A stretch of DNA of 41,148 bases from Burkholderiaceae bacterium (GTDB lineage: Bacteria; Pseudomonadota; Gammaproteobacteria; Burkholderiales; Burkholderiaceae_D): assembly GCA_031291325.1 (NCBI GenBank), contig JARLJG010000026.1:1-41148 (forward strand), written 5' to 3'. The translations under genes and the position numbers were made by a program. Below the pieces are notes generated by a model that saw only the letters and a list, made by a program, of their open reading frames with translations, searched no databases and was not told the DNA's origin. This document shows positions 1 to 8,583 of this stretch, piece by piece (position 1 is the first letter of the stretch; each line of letters begins with the position of its first letter).

Positions 1-1
1 T

Positions 2-1747
2 ATGAACGCCACCGTCGAATCCAATTTCGCAAAACCTCACTTCGGCGACATCCCGCTGCAAAGCGTGATCCCATCGAAGACCAACCCGCGCAAGAGCTTT
101 AACCAGGCCGCGCTGGAAGAACTGGCCGCAAGTATCAAATCAATGGGCGTCGCACAACCGATCCTGGTACGTCCGTTGCCGACCACCGCCGAACATATCG
201 ATTGCGTCGAAATCGTCGCCGGCGAGCGCCGCTATCGCGCATCCAAGATTGCCGGCATGCTGACTATTCCCGCAGTTTGCCGCGAAATGACCGACGCGGA
301 AGCGATGCAGATTCAGATCATCGAAAACCTACAGCGTGAGGATGTCCACGAAATCGAAGAGGCTGAAGGCTTTCAACGGCTGATGAAAGAACACGGTCAT
401 ACGGCGGTCGAAATCGCCAAGGCAGTGAGCAAAAGCAAAGAGTATATTTACGGTCGCTTGAAGTTGTGCGCACTCGAGATTGAAGTGCGCCAGGCGTTCT
501 ATGACGGAAAGCTGAATGCATCGACGGCACTTCTTGTGGCCAGGATACCAGTCGCTAGGCTGCAGCTTGAAGCTGCTAAGAAGATCACGGAAGGCGAGTA
601 CAACGATGGCCCGATGTCGTATCGAAAAGCGGTTGATTTTATCCAGCGTAAGTACATGCTTGCGTTGTCCAGCGCGATCTTCAGCATCAAGGATGCCAAA
701 TTGACGAAGGGTGTCGGTGCATGCACTGCCTGCCCGAAACGAACCGGCGCACAACCGGAGATTTATCCCGATGTCGCCGAAGATACCTGCACTGACCCAG
801 GATGCTTCGAGGTCAAGCGCACGGCGCACAATGACAAGGCCATCGCGGTCGCTACAAAAAAGGGGCTGCGAATTTTCAACAACCCTCACGACAATGACGC
901 CGTCCATCTTTGCTGGCATCCACGCTTGACTGATTTCGAGCGCGTTGCGCCGGAATATAACGCCAAGCAATATGACCCGATCAACAAGGTTTTGGATGCC
1001 GACAAAGCGCCTGTCGTTGCGGCCTATTTCAAGACCTCGCGAGGTGAACTTGTGCCGATGTATGAACACACAGCCATGCAGGACGCACTTGAAAAAGCCG
1101 GTCTGTGCGAAACACTGGCACAGCATACCGCCAGGATGAACGAGAAGATCGGCGAAGGAGAAGAGCAGTCATCGACGCACGAAGCGCAAATGGCGAAAAA
1201 AAGGGAAACGGTCGACCGCGAAAACACGTTGCGCCTGGCATTGTACTGTGAGATTCGTGCACGTACCGACTTGCGCATCACGTTATTGCGCACTATAGCA
1301 AAGGCGATGCTCTTCAATCATGTGCTACCAAAAGATGAAATTGAATACGATTTCGACGCATCCAGTGATGCAAAAATTTCCGAGCACATGGACCAGTTGA
1401 ATGATGAACAGGAATTGCTCAATTTGATGCTGGACATGTCCATGAGCCACACGCTGAAAATCATGCCTCACAATCTAAATACCGATGGAAGCGTCGACTT
1501 TGAGGAAGAAGATTATCTGGATCTGGTAACCACTGCAACAGCCTTTGGCGTCGATGTCGACTTGTTCCGCAAGAAACTTGCGCCGGCGCAAGTCGAAAAA
1601 ACTGCGACGCCGGCAGTTAAAAAGGACATCAAGGCTATCAAAGCGGTCGTGGCCAAGAAGACGAAGGAAGCGAAGACGCCGGAAGCCGAGCCGGAATATC
1701 CTGCTGATACGCCAGCCGACAACGCCAAGAATGGATTTTCTGTATGA
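2..1747 (+). CDS. Accessory ParB/RepB/Spo0J-family protein
   Basis: This 581-residue protein opens with a ParB/Spo0J nuclease-like domain (about residues 15-115) containing the GERRYRA motif and the ENLQRED motif that bind CTP or DNA in ParB proteins. A helix-turn-helix KorB-like region follows (about 120-210). A cysteine cluster near residues 240-270 (CTACPKRTG, then CTDPGCF) is typical of the long ParB proteins of plasmids, integrative elements and PRTRC loci, not of chromosomal ParB of about 300 residues. The C-terminus is lysine/alanine rich. The ATG lies at the second base of the window, so an upstream start cannot be excluded. Its stop overlaps the next ATG (ATGA), showing translational coupling. 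The likely role is partition or regulation in a mobile element. No ParA or PRTRC companions are visible. Confidence 0.85.
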   Translation: MNATVESNFAKPHFGDIPLQSVIPSKTNPRKSFNQAALEELAASIKSMGVAQPILVRPLPTTAEHIDCVEIVAGERRYRASKIAGMLTIPAVCREMTDAEAMQIQIIENLQREDVHEIEEAEGFQRLMKEHGHTAVEIAKAVSKSKEYIYGRLKLCALEIEVRQAFYDGKLNASTALLVARIPVARLQLEAAKKITEGEYNDGPMSYRKAVDFIQRKYMLALSSAIFSIKDAKLTKGVGACTACPKRTGAQPEIYPDVAEDTCTDPGCFEVKRTAHNDKAIAVATKKGLRIFNNPHDNDAVHLCWHPRLTDFERVAPEYNAKQYDPINKVLDADKAPVVAAYFKTSRGELVPMYEHTAMQDALEKAGLCETLAQHTARMNEKIGEGEEQSSTHEAQMAKKRETVDRENTLRLALYCEIRARTDLRITLLRTIAKAMLFNHVLPKDEIEYDFDASSDAKISEHMDQLNDEQELLNLMLDMSMSHTLKIMPHNLNTDGSVDFEEEDYLDLVTTATAFGVDVDLFRKKLAPAQVEKTATPAVKKDIKAIKAVVAKKTKEAKTPEAEPEYPADTPADNAKNGFSV

Positions 1748-2025
1748 ATACTGCGACCCACATCGAGCCAGACCTGATTACGAAACTGGCCGAAGCCTTG
1801 GCCAGCCACATGCGGCCAGCGATCCCGATATCCATCGACCTTTGGGACATAGCAACCATTGCCGCATACCTCAAGCGCGATCCGCAGGTCGTGCGCGAAC
1901 GCATGGCCTGCCTTCCTTCATTCCCGAAGGCAATACGCCTGCCGACAACGAGGGGCCGCGCACAGGCCCTATACAACGCCCTGGAGGTCATCAAATGGGC
2001 GCAGAGCCATCAGGACAAGCACTAA
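1744..2025 (+). CDS. Small AlpA/excisionase-like DNA-binding protein
   Basis: This 93-residue protein shares a 4-base ATGA overlap with the ParB-like gene and so is its operon partner. The core (about residues 30-85) reads as a winged-helix module of the AlpA/MerR/excisionase type: a two-helix start (IATIAAYLKRDPQVVRER), a wing with FPKAIRLP, and a last part like W..QSHQ. The FPxxxRLP-type stretch is characteristic of helix-turn-helix proteins that control excision or phage promoters. No enzymatic motif is present. A strong intrinsic terminator follows 20 bases after the stop, so this is the last gene of the unit. The excisionase assignment is an inference from fold-like pattern and context, not from a clear match. 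Confidence 0.65.
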   Translation: MNTATHIEPDLITKLAEALASHMRPAIPISIDLWDIATIAAYLKRDPQVVRERMACLPSFPKAIRLPTTRGRAQALYNALEVIKWAQSHQDKH

Positions 2026-2045
2026 GCTTTCCGGTATCATTCAAT

Positions 2046-2071
2046 GGGTCGGCGCTGCCGGCCCTTTTTTT
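2046..2071 (+). terminator. Intrinsic terminator after the ParB unit
   Basis: An 8-bp stem GGGTCGGC / GCCGGCCC (one G-T wobble) with a 3-base loop GCT is followed directly by seven T residues. It ends the parB-like/alpA-like transcript. Confidence 0.85.
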
Positions 2072-2260
2072 CGCCTCGGTTCGGTTCCTGTTTTTAATTT
2101 TCTTTTTTGTGTTACGACGAATTTACGATTGTGCGTTGTAAGCATTTGATTTTAAATGGAACTCGATTCCGGTCTCAGGCACCATCCGTTTTCTCTGTGG
2201 CTTAGGGCCGATCTTTTATTTCTAGTCCGCCCCTATTTATTGCGGAAAAAGAAGGCACAG

Positions 2261-2701
2261 CTACGCAACCGTGGTTTTGGGCAGTTGTTCAATCAGCCAT
2301 GAGCGTGCCGACGCTTCATCGTCGGCAAAATAATAAGGCTCTTTGGAGTCGATATACATCGGCGCCAACATCGTCTTCATGAAGTGCACGCCTTCGACAT
2401 CGACAAAGATAAGTGCCGTTGCGCAGCGACCGAGGGAGCGATGAAATCGAATGGTATCGGTCATTTCTTGCATCGATTCGGGCGTATGGATGGGTTCGCC
2501 GCTGACAATGGCGAGAACACCCCAAGGCTGGCCGATGAGCTGCTTTATCTTGCGATTGACTTCTTCACTGTACGCCTCTACCGCTTCCAGATTCCAAGGC
2601 CCAGTGACACGACTGATCAAAATGCGCCCTTCGACGCCGACCTCGTACGATCCGTGCATTGCACGGTTGGAAACGGGTTTGGGAAAATTATGAATATCCA
2701 T
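2261..2701 (-). CDS. SpoIIAA/STAS-like hypothetical protein
   Basis: A soluble protein of 146 residues. The pattern of short strands and helices (GRILISRVTGPWNLEAVEAYSEEV, later WGVLAIVSG, then ALIFVDVEG) resembles the SpoIIAA-like/STAS-type fold of small bacterial proteins (PF11964-like). No signal peptide, membrane span or catalytic motif is seen. I chose the ATG at 2699-2701, nine bases inside a longer frame that would need a TTG. It stands alone between the ParB-unit terminator and the bidirectional terminator of the cyclase gene, on the same strand as the cyclase. Function is unknown; a regulatory or stress role would be a guess. Confidence 0.7.
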   Translation of the reverse strand: MDIHNFPKPVSNRAMHGSYEVGVEGRILISRVTGPWNLEAVEAYSEEVNRKIKQLIGQPWGVLAIVSGEPIHTPESMQEMTDTIRFHRSLGRCATALIFVDVEGVHFMKTMLAPMYIDSKEPYYFADDEASARSWLIEQLPKTTVA

Positions 2702-2921
2702 GCTGTTCAAAGAGCCTGTACGCGCTTCACTCGCTTGAAGTGATTACTCGCCCCAACGGCGATTTCACCGTCGTCCATTTGCCGTCAACCGCTGCGAAGC
2801 AGTATAACGCTGGGCTTGGAACCGGCGCAACGTGTTCGCTAATAATTGCCATAAAGCATCTACATCACTGTTCCGGCATGGCATCGTCACGGCGCTTTCC
2901 TGTGTGTATCGGCATGCATTT

Positions 2922-2954
2922 AAAAACGGGCCGACCGGCGTTTGTCGGCTTTTT
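2922..2954. terminator. Bidirectional intrinsic terminator
   Basis: The stem GCCGAC (2930-2935) / GTCGGC (2944-2949) with an 8-base loop is flanked by AAAAA on the left and TTTTT on the right, so it can terminate transcripts on both strands. On the minus strand it lies about 45 bases past the stop of the diguanylate cyclase gene, which it most likely serves. Confidence 0.8.
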
Positions 2955-3000
2955 CGATCCATCATAAGCGACTGGCAACCGGGGATGCGCGCCGCTCCTC

Positions 3001-3978
3001 TTATTCCGCGACCATGACGGCATTGCGTCCCGATTGTTTGGCCAGATACAGCATCTGGTCCGCTCGCGCCAGCCACTCTGAAGGAGCTTGATCTTCCTCC
3101 ATGCAGGCGACTCCGATCGAAATTGTGATTGGGTAATTTTCGATGATCGCCGCTCCAGCGACCAACGAGCGCAGATCATCGGCCAAACCTCTTGCGGATC
3201 GAAGATCGGCTGCATGGGCGATGATGATGAACTCTTCTCCCCCGTAGCGGAAAATCTTGTCCGAGGTTCGCGTGCGCGATCGTATCAACTCGCACAGACT
3301 TACCAGCACTGCATCGCCTACGGCGTGGCCGAACCGGTCGTTGACGCGCTTGAAGTGATCGATGTCGAGTAGCAGGACGCTAGACTCGACCCATTCACCT
3401 GCACTGTCGACATACTTCGCCAGATGCCGTTCAAGGGCGCGCCGATTGCCGACACCGGTGAGAAAGTCGCGTTCGGCCTCACGGTGCAACTCATTGTGCT
3501 GAATCGCGGTGCGGTGCGAAAAAATATAGGAAAACAGGTTGATCAGAATAAAAGTGATGGTGATCGTAAATAAGTTCAGCAGCGGCACCTGTGAGATCAG
3601 AATCGCAACCAATGCCGACAGGGACACTGCATTGATCGCCAATGCAATATTGGGACGCAGCATGAAGAAAGCCGAAATCATGGTCGGGTAGGTCCAATAG
3701 ATCAGGTTGATGCCCTTGACGTAGATTGCCGCCACCATGCCAAACGAATAGAAGATGGTCGCGAGCAAACTGGCGACCTTGACCCTGCCGGTGAGCCACA
3801 CATAGGCCATCACGCAAGATACCCCGCCCACGATCACCAAGTCGATTATTGCCGACAGCCAGGTGTGTTGTATCAAGCGATAAATACCAAACGGGAGAAT
3901 GCTGGGAATGCTCAAGGCGCACATCAACAGCAAAATAATTTCTTCTTTGCTGCGTTTGCGCTTGTTGATGGCGTTCAC
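3001..3978 (-). CDS. Membrane diguanylate cyclase (GGDEF)
   Basis: This 325-residue enzyme would make cyclic di-GMP from two GTP. About residues 12-155 form a membrane region of roughly five or six hydrophobic helices, with no recognised periplasmic ligand domain. The GGDEF domain spans about 168-325: DxLTGxxNRR-type start (DFLTGVGNRRALE), metal-binding DIDHFK, and active-site GGEEF at 246-250. A canonical inhibitory RxxD site (RTSD, 237-240) sits exactly five residues before GGEEF, so product feedback inhibition is expected. The start is a GTG preceded by AAGG at good spacing. It is monocistronic, ending at a bidirectional terminator. The activating signal cannot be read from sequence. Confidence 0.93.
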   Translation of the reverse strand: MNAINKRKRSKEEIILLLMCALSIPSILPFGIYRLIQHTWLSAIIDLVIVGGVSCVMAYVWLTGRVKVASLLATIFYSFGMVAAIYVKGINLIYWTYPTMISAFFMLRPNIALAINAVSLSALVAILISQVPLLNLFTITITFILINLFSYIFSHRTAIQHNELHREAERDFLTGVGNRRALERHLAKYVDSAGEWVESSVLLLDIDHFKRVNDRFGHAVGDAVLVSLCELIRSRTRTSDKIFRYGGEEFIIIAHAADLRSARGLADDLRSLVAGAAIIENYPITISIGVACMEEDQAPSEWLARADQMLYLAKQSGRNAVMVAE

Positions 3979-4242
3979 AGTTTGGCCTTCATCGTTTTGC
4001 TGTAGATTCGATATCGTCGATGGATTTATATTTGAAACAAACGGCGTCCGCGTTCAAGAAACATTGCATAGAGCGATTCGGCGTCGACGTCGCCGCATTC
4101 AGGACAAGCCAGAGCTGGCACAGCTCAAGCTCGCAGTGTAAAAGATTAACGGTTGTTTAACCAGTTCTTCAACCAAATCCCAACAAGTAAAGTCACAGCG
4201 CATAAACCATGAATTGAGTAGGGGCGAAGCGCCTACTTGCGC

Positions 4243-4683
4243 TCAAGCGGCGACGGACACCCGGCCATCAAACTCGCCACGCGCCCGCTCGACCTGTTCA
4301 AGGTTGCGCGCTGCCCACACCCACACTCCGCAGAACGCCGCACCGAGGCTTAAGCCGAGATGAGTCAGCTTGTATTCGACCCTCGGCGGCACCACCGGGT
4401 GCACGGTGCGTGTGATCAGGCCGTCGCGCTCCATCTGGCGCAAGGTTTGGGTGAGCATTTTTTGGCTGATGCCATGCACCGATTCGGCAAGGCGTGTGAA
4501 GCGCAGTTCGCCCTTTTCTTCCAGCACTTCAAGAATCAGCAGCGTCCACTTGTCGGCGACCCGACCGATCAGTTCCTTAACCAGGCCCTCGATTTTCGGA
4601 TCGAGATCGCTTGGGGGAGTCTGGGCGGCGTAAAACTTTGCGTCGGCAATTTCTTCGTCAGTGAATTGCGATAAGGCCTGCAT
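4243..4683 (-). CDS. HxlR-family transcriptional regulator
   Basis: A 146-residue winged-helix regulator. The HxlR signature is plain: DKWTLLILEVL, then LRFTRLAESVHGISQKMLTQTLRQMERDGLI (recognition helix region), then RVEYKLTHLG. A longer frame to 4824 would overlap the divergent dehydrogenase gene, so I place the start at the ATG at 4681-4683. The N-terminal redox cysteine of some HxlR proteins (HypR/QorR type) is absent, so a small ligand, not a thiol switch, is more likely. It is divergent to a short-chain dehydrogenase gene with 119 bases between starts, and probably represses that gene and itself. Confidence 0.9.
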   Translation of the reverse strand: MQALSQFTDEEIADAKFYAAQTPPSDLDPKIEGLVKELIGRVADKWTLLILEVLEEKGELRFTRLAESVHGISQKMLTQTLRQMERDGLITRTVHPVVPPRVEYKLTHLGLSLGAAFCGVWVWAARNLEQVERARGEFDGRVSVAA

Positions 4684-4686
4684 ATT

Positions 4687-4746
4687 TACACTCTCTATTT
4701 GGTAAGTATAAGACTTTTTTGTGCCTACTTTCTTTTGGAGAGTGTA
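4687..4746. promoter_or_regulatory. Divergent promoter region with 9-bp inverted repeat
   Basis: TACACTCTC (4687-4695) and GAGAGTGTA (4738-4746) form a perfect 9-bp inverted repeat separated by 42 bases in the 119-base region between the hxlR-like and dehydrogenase genes. It is a candidate bipartite operator for the HxlR protein. No footprint or alignment supports it; it is inferred from symmetry and position only. Confidence 0.45.
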
Positions 4747-4802
4747 TAGCGCATTATTGCAACTGACAAGCGCGCCCAACAACCCATTAAAAGGAATCTC
4801 AC

Positions 4803-5567
4803 ATGAAGCTGGAAAACAAGACAATCTTGATTACGGGCGGAACGAGCGGCATCGGCCTTGAACTGGCGAAGCAACTGGTACAACGTGGCAACACGGTGAT
4901 CGTCACCGGGCGCGACCAGGAAAAACTCGATGCCGCGAAGTTAGCCATCCCCGCAGTCCACATCTTCAAGAGCGATGTCAGCGATGCTGCCGCCATCGTC
5001 TCGCTGCACGACAGCATTCTTGCGCAGTTTCCAGCGCTCGATGTGCTCGTCAATAACGCCGGCATCATGCGCAACCTGAATCTCAACCAACTGCGCGACC
5101 TGGGCGATGTAACGCGCGAAATCGAGATCAATCTAAGCGGGCCGGTGCGCATGGTGCAGCAGTTTCTGCCGCATCTCAAATCCCGCAACGGGGCGTTGAT
5201 TGTCAACGTGTCGTCCGGCCTGGCCTTCGTTCCTTTGCCGATAGCCCCGGTCTATAGTGCCACCAAAGCGGCATTGCATTCATTTACGCAATCGCTGCGC
5301 GTGCAGCTTGACGGCAGCGGCGTCACCGTGGTCGAGCTGGCGCCGCCCGGCGTGGAGACGCCCCTGTTCCGAGGCGAATTTGCTGAGGAGATGAAAGGGC
5401 AAAAGGGCATGGACGTGACGGTTCTCGTCGACCATGCGATAGCGGGGATCGAAGCCGGCAAACGGGAAATCCGCCCCGGTTTGGCCAACGTGTTGAAGGC
5501 CATGAGCCGCATCGCGCCGCAATTCATGCTCAAGCAGATGGCGAACATGACGAAATCCAAGCATTGA
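4803..5567 (+). CDS. Short-chain dehydrogenase/reductase (DltE-like)
   Basis: A classical SDR of 254 residues with a Rossmann nucleotide site TGGTSGIG (11-18), the NNAG motif (84-87), serine at about 137-138, and the catalytic YxxxK (Y151, K155). The substrate is not evident; the pattern is like DltE/YvaG-type oxidoreductases that act on carbonyl compounds with NAD(P)H. The ATG is preceded by AAGGA at suitable spacing. It is transcribed away from the HxlR regulator, a pairing common for detoxification or redox-responsive oxidoreductases, so induction by an aldehyde or quinone is plausible but unproven. No signal peptide; cytoplasmic. Confidence 0.92.
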   Translation: MKLENKTILITGGTSGIGLELAKQLVQRGNTVIVTGRDQEKLDAAKLAIPAVHIFKSDVSDAAAIVSLHDSILAQFPALDVLVNNAGIMRNLNLNQLRDLGDVTREIEINLSGPVRMVQQFLPHLKSRNGALIVNVSSGLAFVPLPIAPVYSATKAALHSFTQSLRVQLDGSGVTVVELAPPGVETPLFRGEFAEEMKGQKGMDVTVLVDHAIAGIEAGKREIRPGLANVLKAMSRIAPQFMLKQMANMTKSKH

Positions 5568-5714
5568 TCGGAGGGCATCGTCGAAGAATGGCCCGCTGCC
5601 GCTCGCTTTAGCCATCAGGTCGATTGCCTGCAGACGGCGGTGGCAGAGGGATCACCGTTTCAAACCTGTTCGGATATCATGTCGATCAAGTCAAGAATTG
5701 AAGCGGAGCGAGTA

Positions 5715-7628
5715 ATGTCGGGAAGAAACGATCCTTGCCCATGCGGTAGCGGGAAGAAATACAAGAAATGCTGCGGGCAAGTGCCATCGCAGGCGCAATC
5801 GGCAATTCCTGCGCGGACAGTTGTGCCGAACCATTCGGTGGCGCGCGATGATTTGACGCCGCTGGAAATCAACGGATTGATTGCGCTTTACAATGCGAGA
5901 AAGTTTTCCGAGCTGGAAAGCCGTGCGCGCGGCCTGGTCACGCATCATCCGAATTCCGGCTTTCTTTGGAAGGCGCTCAGCGTAAGCCTGCAAGCGCAAG
6001 GAAAAGATGCGCTGCAAGCCTTGCAAAAGACGGCCACCCTTTTGCCGTCGGATGCCGAAGCTCATACGAATCTCGGCGTGGTTCAGCGCGAGCGGGGAAT
6101 GCTGGACGATGCGCTGAAAAGTCATCGGCGGGCGCTGGCGCTCAACCCCCAATTTGCCCAGGCACACTTCAATCTGGGAACGGTGTTGCGGGATCTCGGG
6201 CTTTTCGAGGATGCGTTGGCCAGTTTGCGTCAGGCAATTGCGATCAGGCCGAATTACCCGGAAGCGTTAAACGATATCGGCAACACCTTGCAGGATCTCG
6301 GACGGCTTGAGGAGGCGGCGGAGAGTTATCGCCGGGGTGTGGCGTTGCAGCCGGAATTGGCAGAGATACACAGCAACCTGGGCACCGTGTTGCGCGATAT
6401 CGGCAAGCTTGACGAGGCCTTGCCCAGTTTTCGGAGGGCGGTGCAATTCAACCCCGGCATGGCGGAACTGCACAACAATCTCGGCAATGCCTTGCAGGAG
6501 TCCGGGCGATTTGGCGAGGCGGTGGCGAGCTTTCGCCAGGCGCTGGCGATCAAGCCCGATTTCGCCGCAGTCCATAACAATCTTGGGAAGACTCTGCGCG
6601 ACCTCGGGCAAATCGACGACGCGCGGGCAAGCGTCGAGCGGGCGCTGGAAATCGATCCAGCCTATGCCGAGGCGCATTTGAATCGCGCCTATCTGTTTTT
6701 GCAGGACGGCGCCTTCGCTCCCGGCTGGCGCGAATACGAATATCGATGGAAGGTCAAGGAGAGCGAACGACCACGGGAATTCGCGCAGCCGCTCTGGCTG
6801 GGCCAGGTCGATCTGAGCGGCAAATCGATCCTGTTGCATGCGGAACAAGGATTCGGCGATACCATCCAATTCGTGCGCTATGCGTCGCTGCTGATCGGGC
6901 GTGCTGCCACGGTGTATTTGGAGGTGCCTTTTGCGCTGAAATCGCTGCTGGAAAATTCAATCGATGGCATCGTCATCCTGGCGTCGGGCACGCCGCTGCC
7001 GCCGTTCGATTTCCATTGCCCGCTGCTGAGCCTGCCTTTGGCTTGCGAATCGATGCAACCGACAATTCCGGCCAGCGGACCCTATCTGCGCGCCGATCCG
7101 ACCTTGGTCGCGTATTGGAAAAGGAAATTGGACCAATTCAATGCGCTGCGGGTCGGCGTGGCATGGGCCGGCAGTCCGCGCCGGGATCAGCCGGCCGCGC
7201 ACGCGGTCGATCGTATGCGCAGCCTCGCCTTTGCGAGCTTGCATCCGCTATTGCAAGTGCCGGGCGTCGATTTTTTCAGCCTGCAAGTGGGTGGCGACGC
7301 AGCCGCCCAATTGCGCGGCGCTCCGCAGGTAATCGATTTCACTGCCGGCCTGTATGACTTCCAGGATACGGCTGCGTTGATTCAAAATCTGGATCTGGTG
7401 ATTTGCGTCGATACCTCGGTCGCGCATTTGGCAGCAGCGCTCGGCAAGCCGGTCTGGATGTTAAATCGTTTCAACACATGCTGGCGTTGGTTGACGGAGC
7501 GCGAAGACAGCGCGTGGTATCCCACGCTGCGGCTTTTTCGGCAACCGTCCCTGGGGGACTGGGATAGTGTAATCCGCAACGTCAAAAAGGCTTTGGAAGA
7601 AATCGGCGCAGACCGGCGCGCAATTTGA
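5715..7628 (+). CDS. SEC-C / TPR protein with GT9-like C-terminal domain
   Basis: 637 residues in three parts. Residues 8-20 are a SEC-C zinc motif ([13 protein letters not shown]). About 60-330 is a run of tetratricopeptide repeats (repeated AEAHxNLGxVxxxxGxxxxAxxSxRRAL units). About 350-637 resembles glycosyltransferase B-fold proteins of the heptosyltransferase/OGT-like group: [30 protein letters not shown], and [18 protein letters not shown]. Similar TPR-GT fusions are common in betaproteobacteria; the acceptor is unknown. I prefer the ATG at 5715 because GGAG lies seven bases upstream. An in-frame GTG at 5640 and ATG at 5679 are alternatives. The gene stands alone, upstream of a LuxR-type regulator. 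Confidence 0.85.
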   Translation: MSGRNDPCPCGSGKKYKKCCGQVPSQAQSAIPARTVVPNHSVARDDLTPLEINGLIALYNARKFSELESRARGLVTHHPNSGFLWKALSVSLQAQGKDALQALQKTATLLPSDAEAHTNLGVVQRERGMLDDALKSHRRALALNPQFAQAHFNLGTVLRDLGLFEDALASLRQAIAIRPNYPEALNDIGNTLQDLGRLEEAAESYRRGVALQPELAEIHSNLGTVLRDIGKLDEALPSFRRAVQFNPGMAELHNNLGNALQESGRFGEAVASFRQALAIKPDFAAVHNNLGKTLRDLGQIDDARASVERALEIDPAYAEAHLNRAYLFLQDGAFAPGWREYEYRWKVKESERPREFAQPLWLGQVDLSGKSILLHAEQGFGDTIQFVRYASLLIGRAATVYLEVPFALKSLLENSIDGIVILASGTPLPPFDFHCPLLSLPLACESMQPTIPASGPYLRADPTLVAYWKRKLDQFNALRVGVAWAGSPRRDQPAAHAVDRMRSLAFASLHPLLQVPGVDFFSLQVGGDAAAQLRGAPQVIDFTAGLYDFQDTAALIQNLDLVICVDTSVAHLAAALGKPVWMLNRFNTCWRWLTEREDSAWYPTLRLFRQPSLGDWDSVIRNVKKALEEIGADRRAI

Positions 7629-7779
7629 CCGGCGCGGTGCTGGTTTTTCCTTTCGTTACTTGCGGTATCTTATTGTTTTGGAACGAAATTTTCCGCATTT
7701 TGCAGGAGTTGACAGGTAACCGTCTGGCCGATTTCTGGCACAATCGCAATTGCGCGCTGTCGCCGCTATGGAGCCATCG

Positions 7780-8565
7780 ATGTTCAGTGCATTGGAAAGA
7801 AATCTTGTTTTCAATACGATCAGAAAGTGCCAGTGTTCCGGCACTGCCGAGCATCTGGAAGAAATCCTTGCCTATTTTGTCGGTAGCTTCATTCCGCACA
7901 AGATGAGCGTGTGCGGGGTCGGCAATCTGCTGACCGGCAAGCATTTGTGCCGTCTCGATTTTGCTTGTCCGCCAGGATTGATCGACGAGTTGCGGCCTGT
8001 TTCCTACGCGAAGAACGACTTTCTGATGTCGATGTGGCAGCAGCATCGCGCCCCTTTGTACACCAACATCGCCGATTGGGACGATAGCCGGTTGAATGCC
8101 GAGCAGCGTCGCTGGCGTCAGGCGTTGGGGCGGCATGGGGTGCGCGACATGGCCATGCATGGTGTGGTCGATGCGGGCGACGGTGTGGCGAGTTTCTTCT
8201 ATCTCGGCGCGCTGGCCGAACCCTTGAGCGCGCGGCAGGCGGAAATCCTCTGCATGCTGGCGCCACACCTGCACCGCGTGCTGCTCAAGCTGGCGCAATT
8301 GACTAGCGTGCCGGCAGTGGCGGAATCGACGCGTTCCACGCGGAAAACCGCTGGCGGCTTGACGCGGCGGGAAGCAGAGATCCTGAAATGGATCTATCAC
8401 GGAAAAACCAATTCGGAAACCGCCGTGATACTCGGGATCAGCGAATTAACGGTGCGCAATCATATGCAAAAGTTGATGCTCAAGATGGGCGTGGGCAACC
8501 GCACCCAGGCGGTCGTCAAGGCGCTGCAAAACAATATTTTCAGCGACGACCCGATACCAAAGTAG
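7780..8565 (+). CDS. LuxR-type HTH regulator (EpsA-like)
   Basis: 261 residues. The C-terminal ~60 residues are a GerE/LuxR helix-turn-helix: LTRREAEILKWIYHGKTNSETA followed by ISELTVRNHMQKLMLKMGV. The N-terminal ~180 residues look like an autoinducer-domain-like or GAF-like sensory part without a receiver aspartate pattern, so it is not a response regulator. Length and N-terminus resemble the EpsA regulators that accompany exosortase/EPS loci in betaproteobacteria, but no exosortase gene is present here. The start at 7780 is favoured by GGAG six bases upstream; ATG 7768 lacks one. It converges on hexR with an 18-base gap and no obvious terminator. Confidence 0.82.
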   Translation: MFSALERNLVFNTIRKCQCSGTAEHLEEILAYFVGSFIPHKMSVCGVGNLLTGKHLCRLDFACPPGLIDELRPVSYAKNDFLMSMWQQHRAPLYTNIADWDDSRLNAEQRRWRQALGRHGVRDMAMHGVVDAGDGVASFFYLGALAEPLSARQAEILCMLAPHLHRVLLKLAQLTSVPAVAESTRSTRKTAGGLTRREAEILKWIYHGKTNSETAVILGISELTVRNHMQKLMLKMGVGNRTQAVVKALQNNIFSDDPIPK

Positions 8566-8583
8566 CTCACGGGCCTTGCCGCC

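Noticed and set aside
2212-2256. TCCGC ... GCGGA pair with A-rich flank after the SpoIIAA-like gene
   Set aside because: Five-base stem with a ten-base loop, and the T run is on the wrong side for the minus-strand gene.
4244-4824. Longer start for the HxlR regulator at 4824
   Set aside because: It would overlap the dehydrogenase start and add residues unlike the family.
7709-7737. TTGACA box before the LuxR-type gene
   Set aside because: No acceptable -10 hexamer lies 16-18 bases downstream.
7735-7755. Possible sigma-54 promoter (TGGCAC ... TTGC) before the LuxR-type gene
   Set aside because: The spacing between the GG and GC elements is three bases too long.
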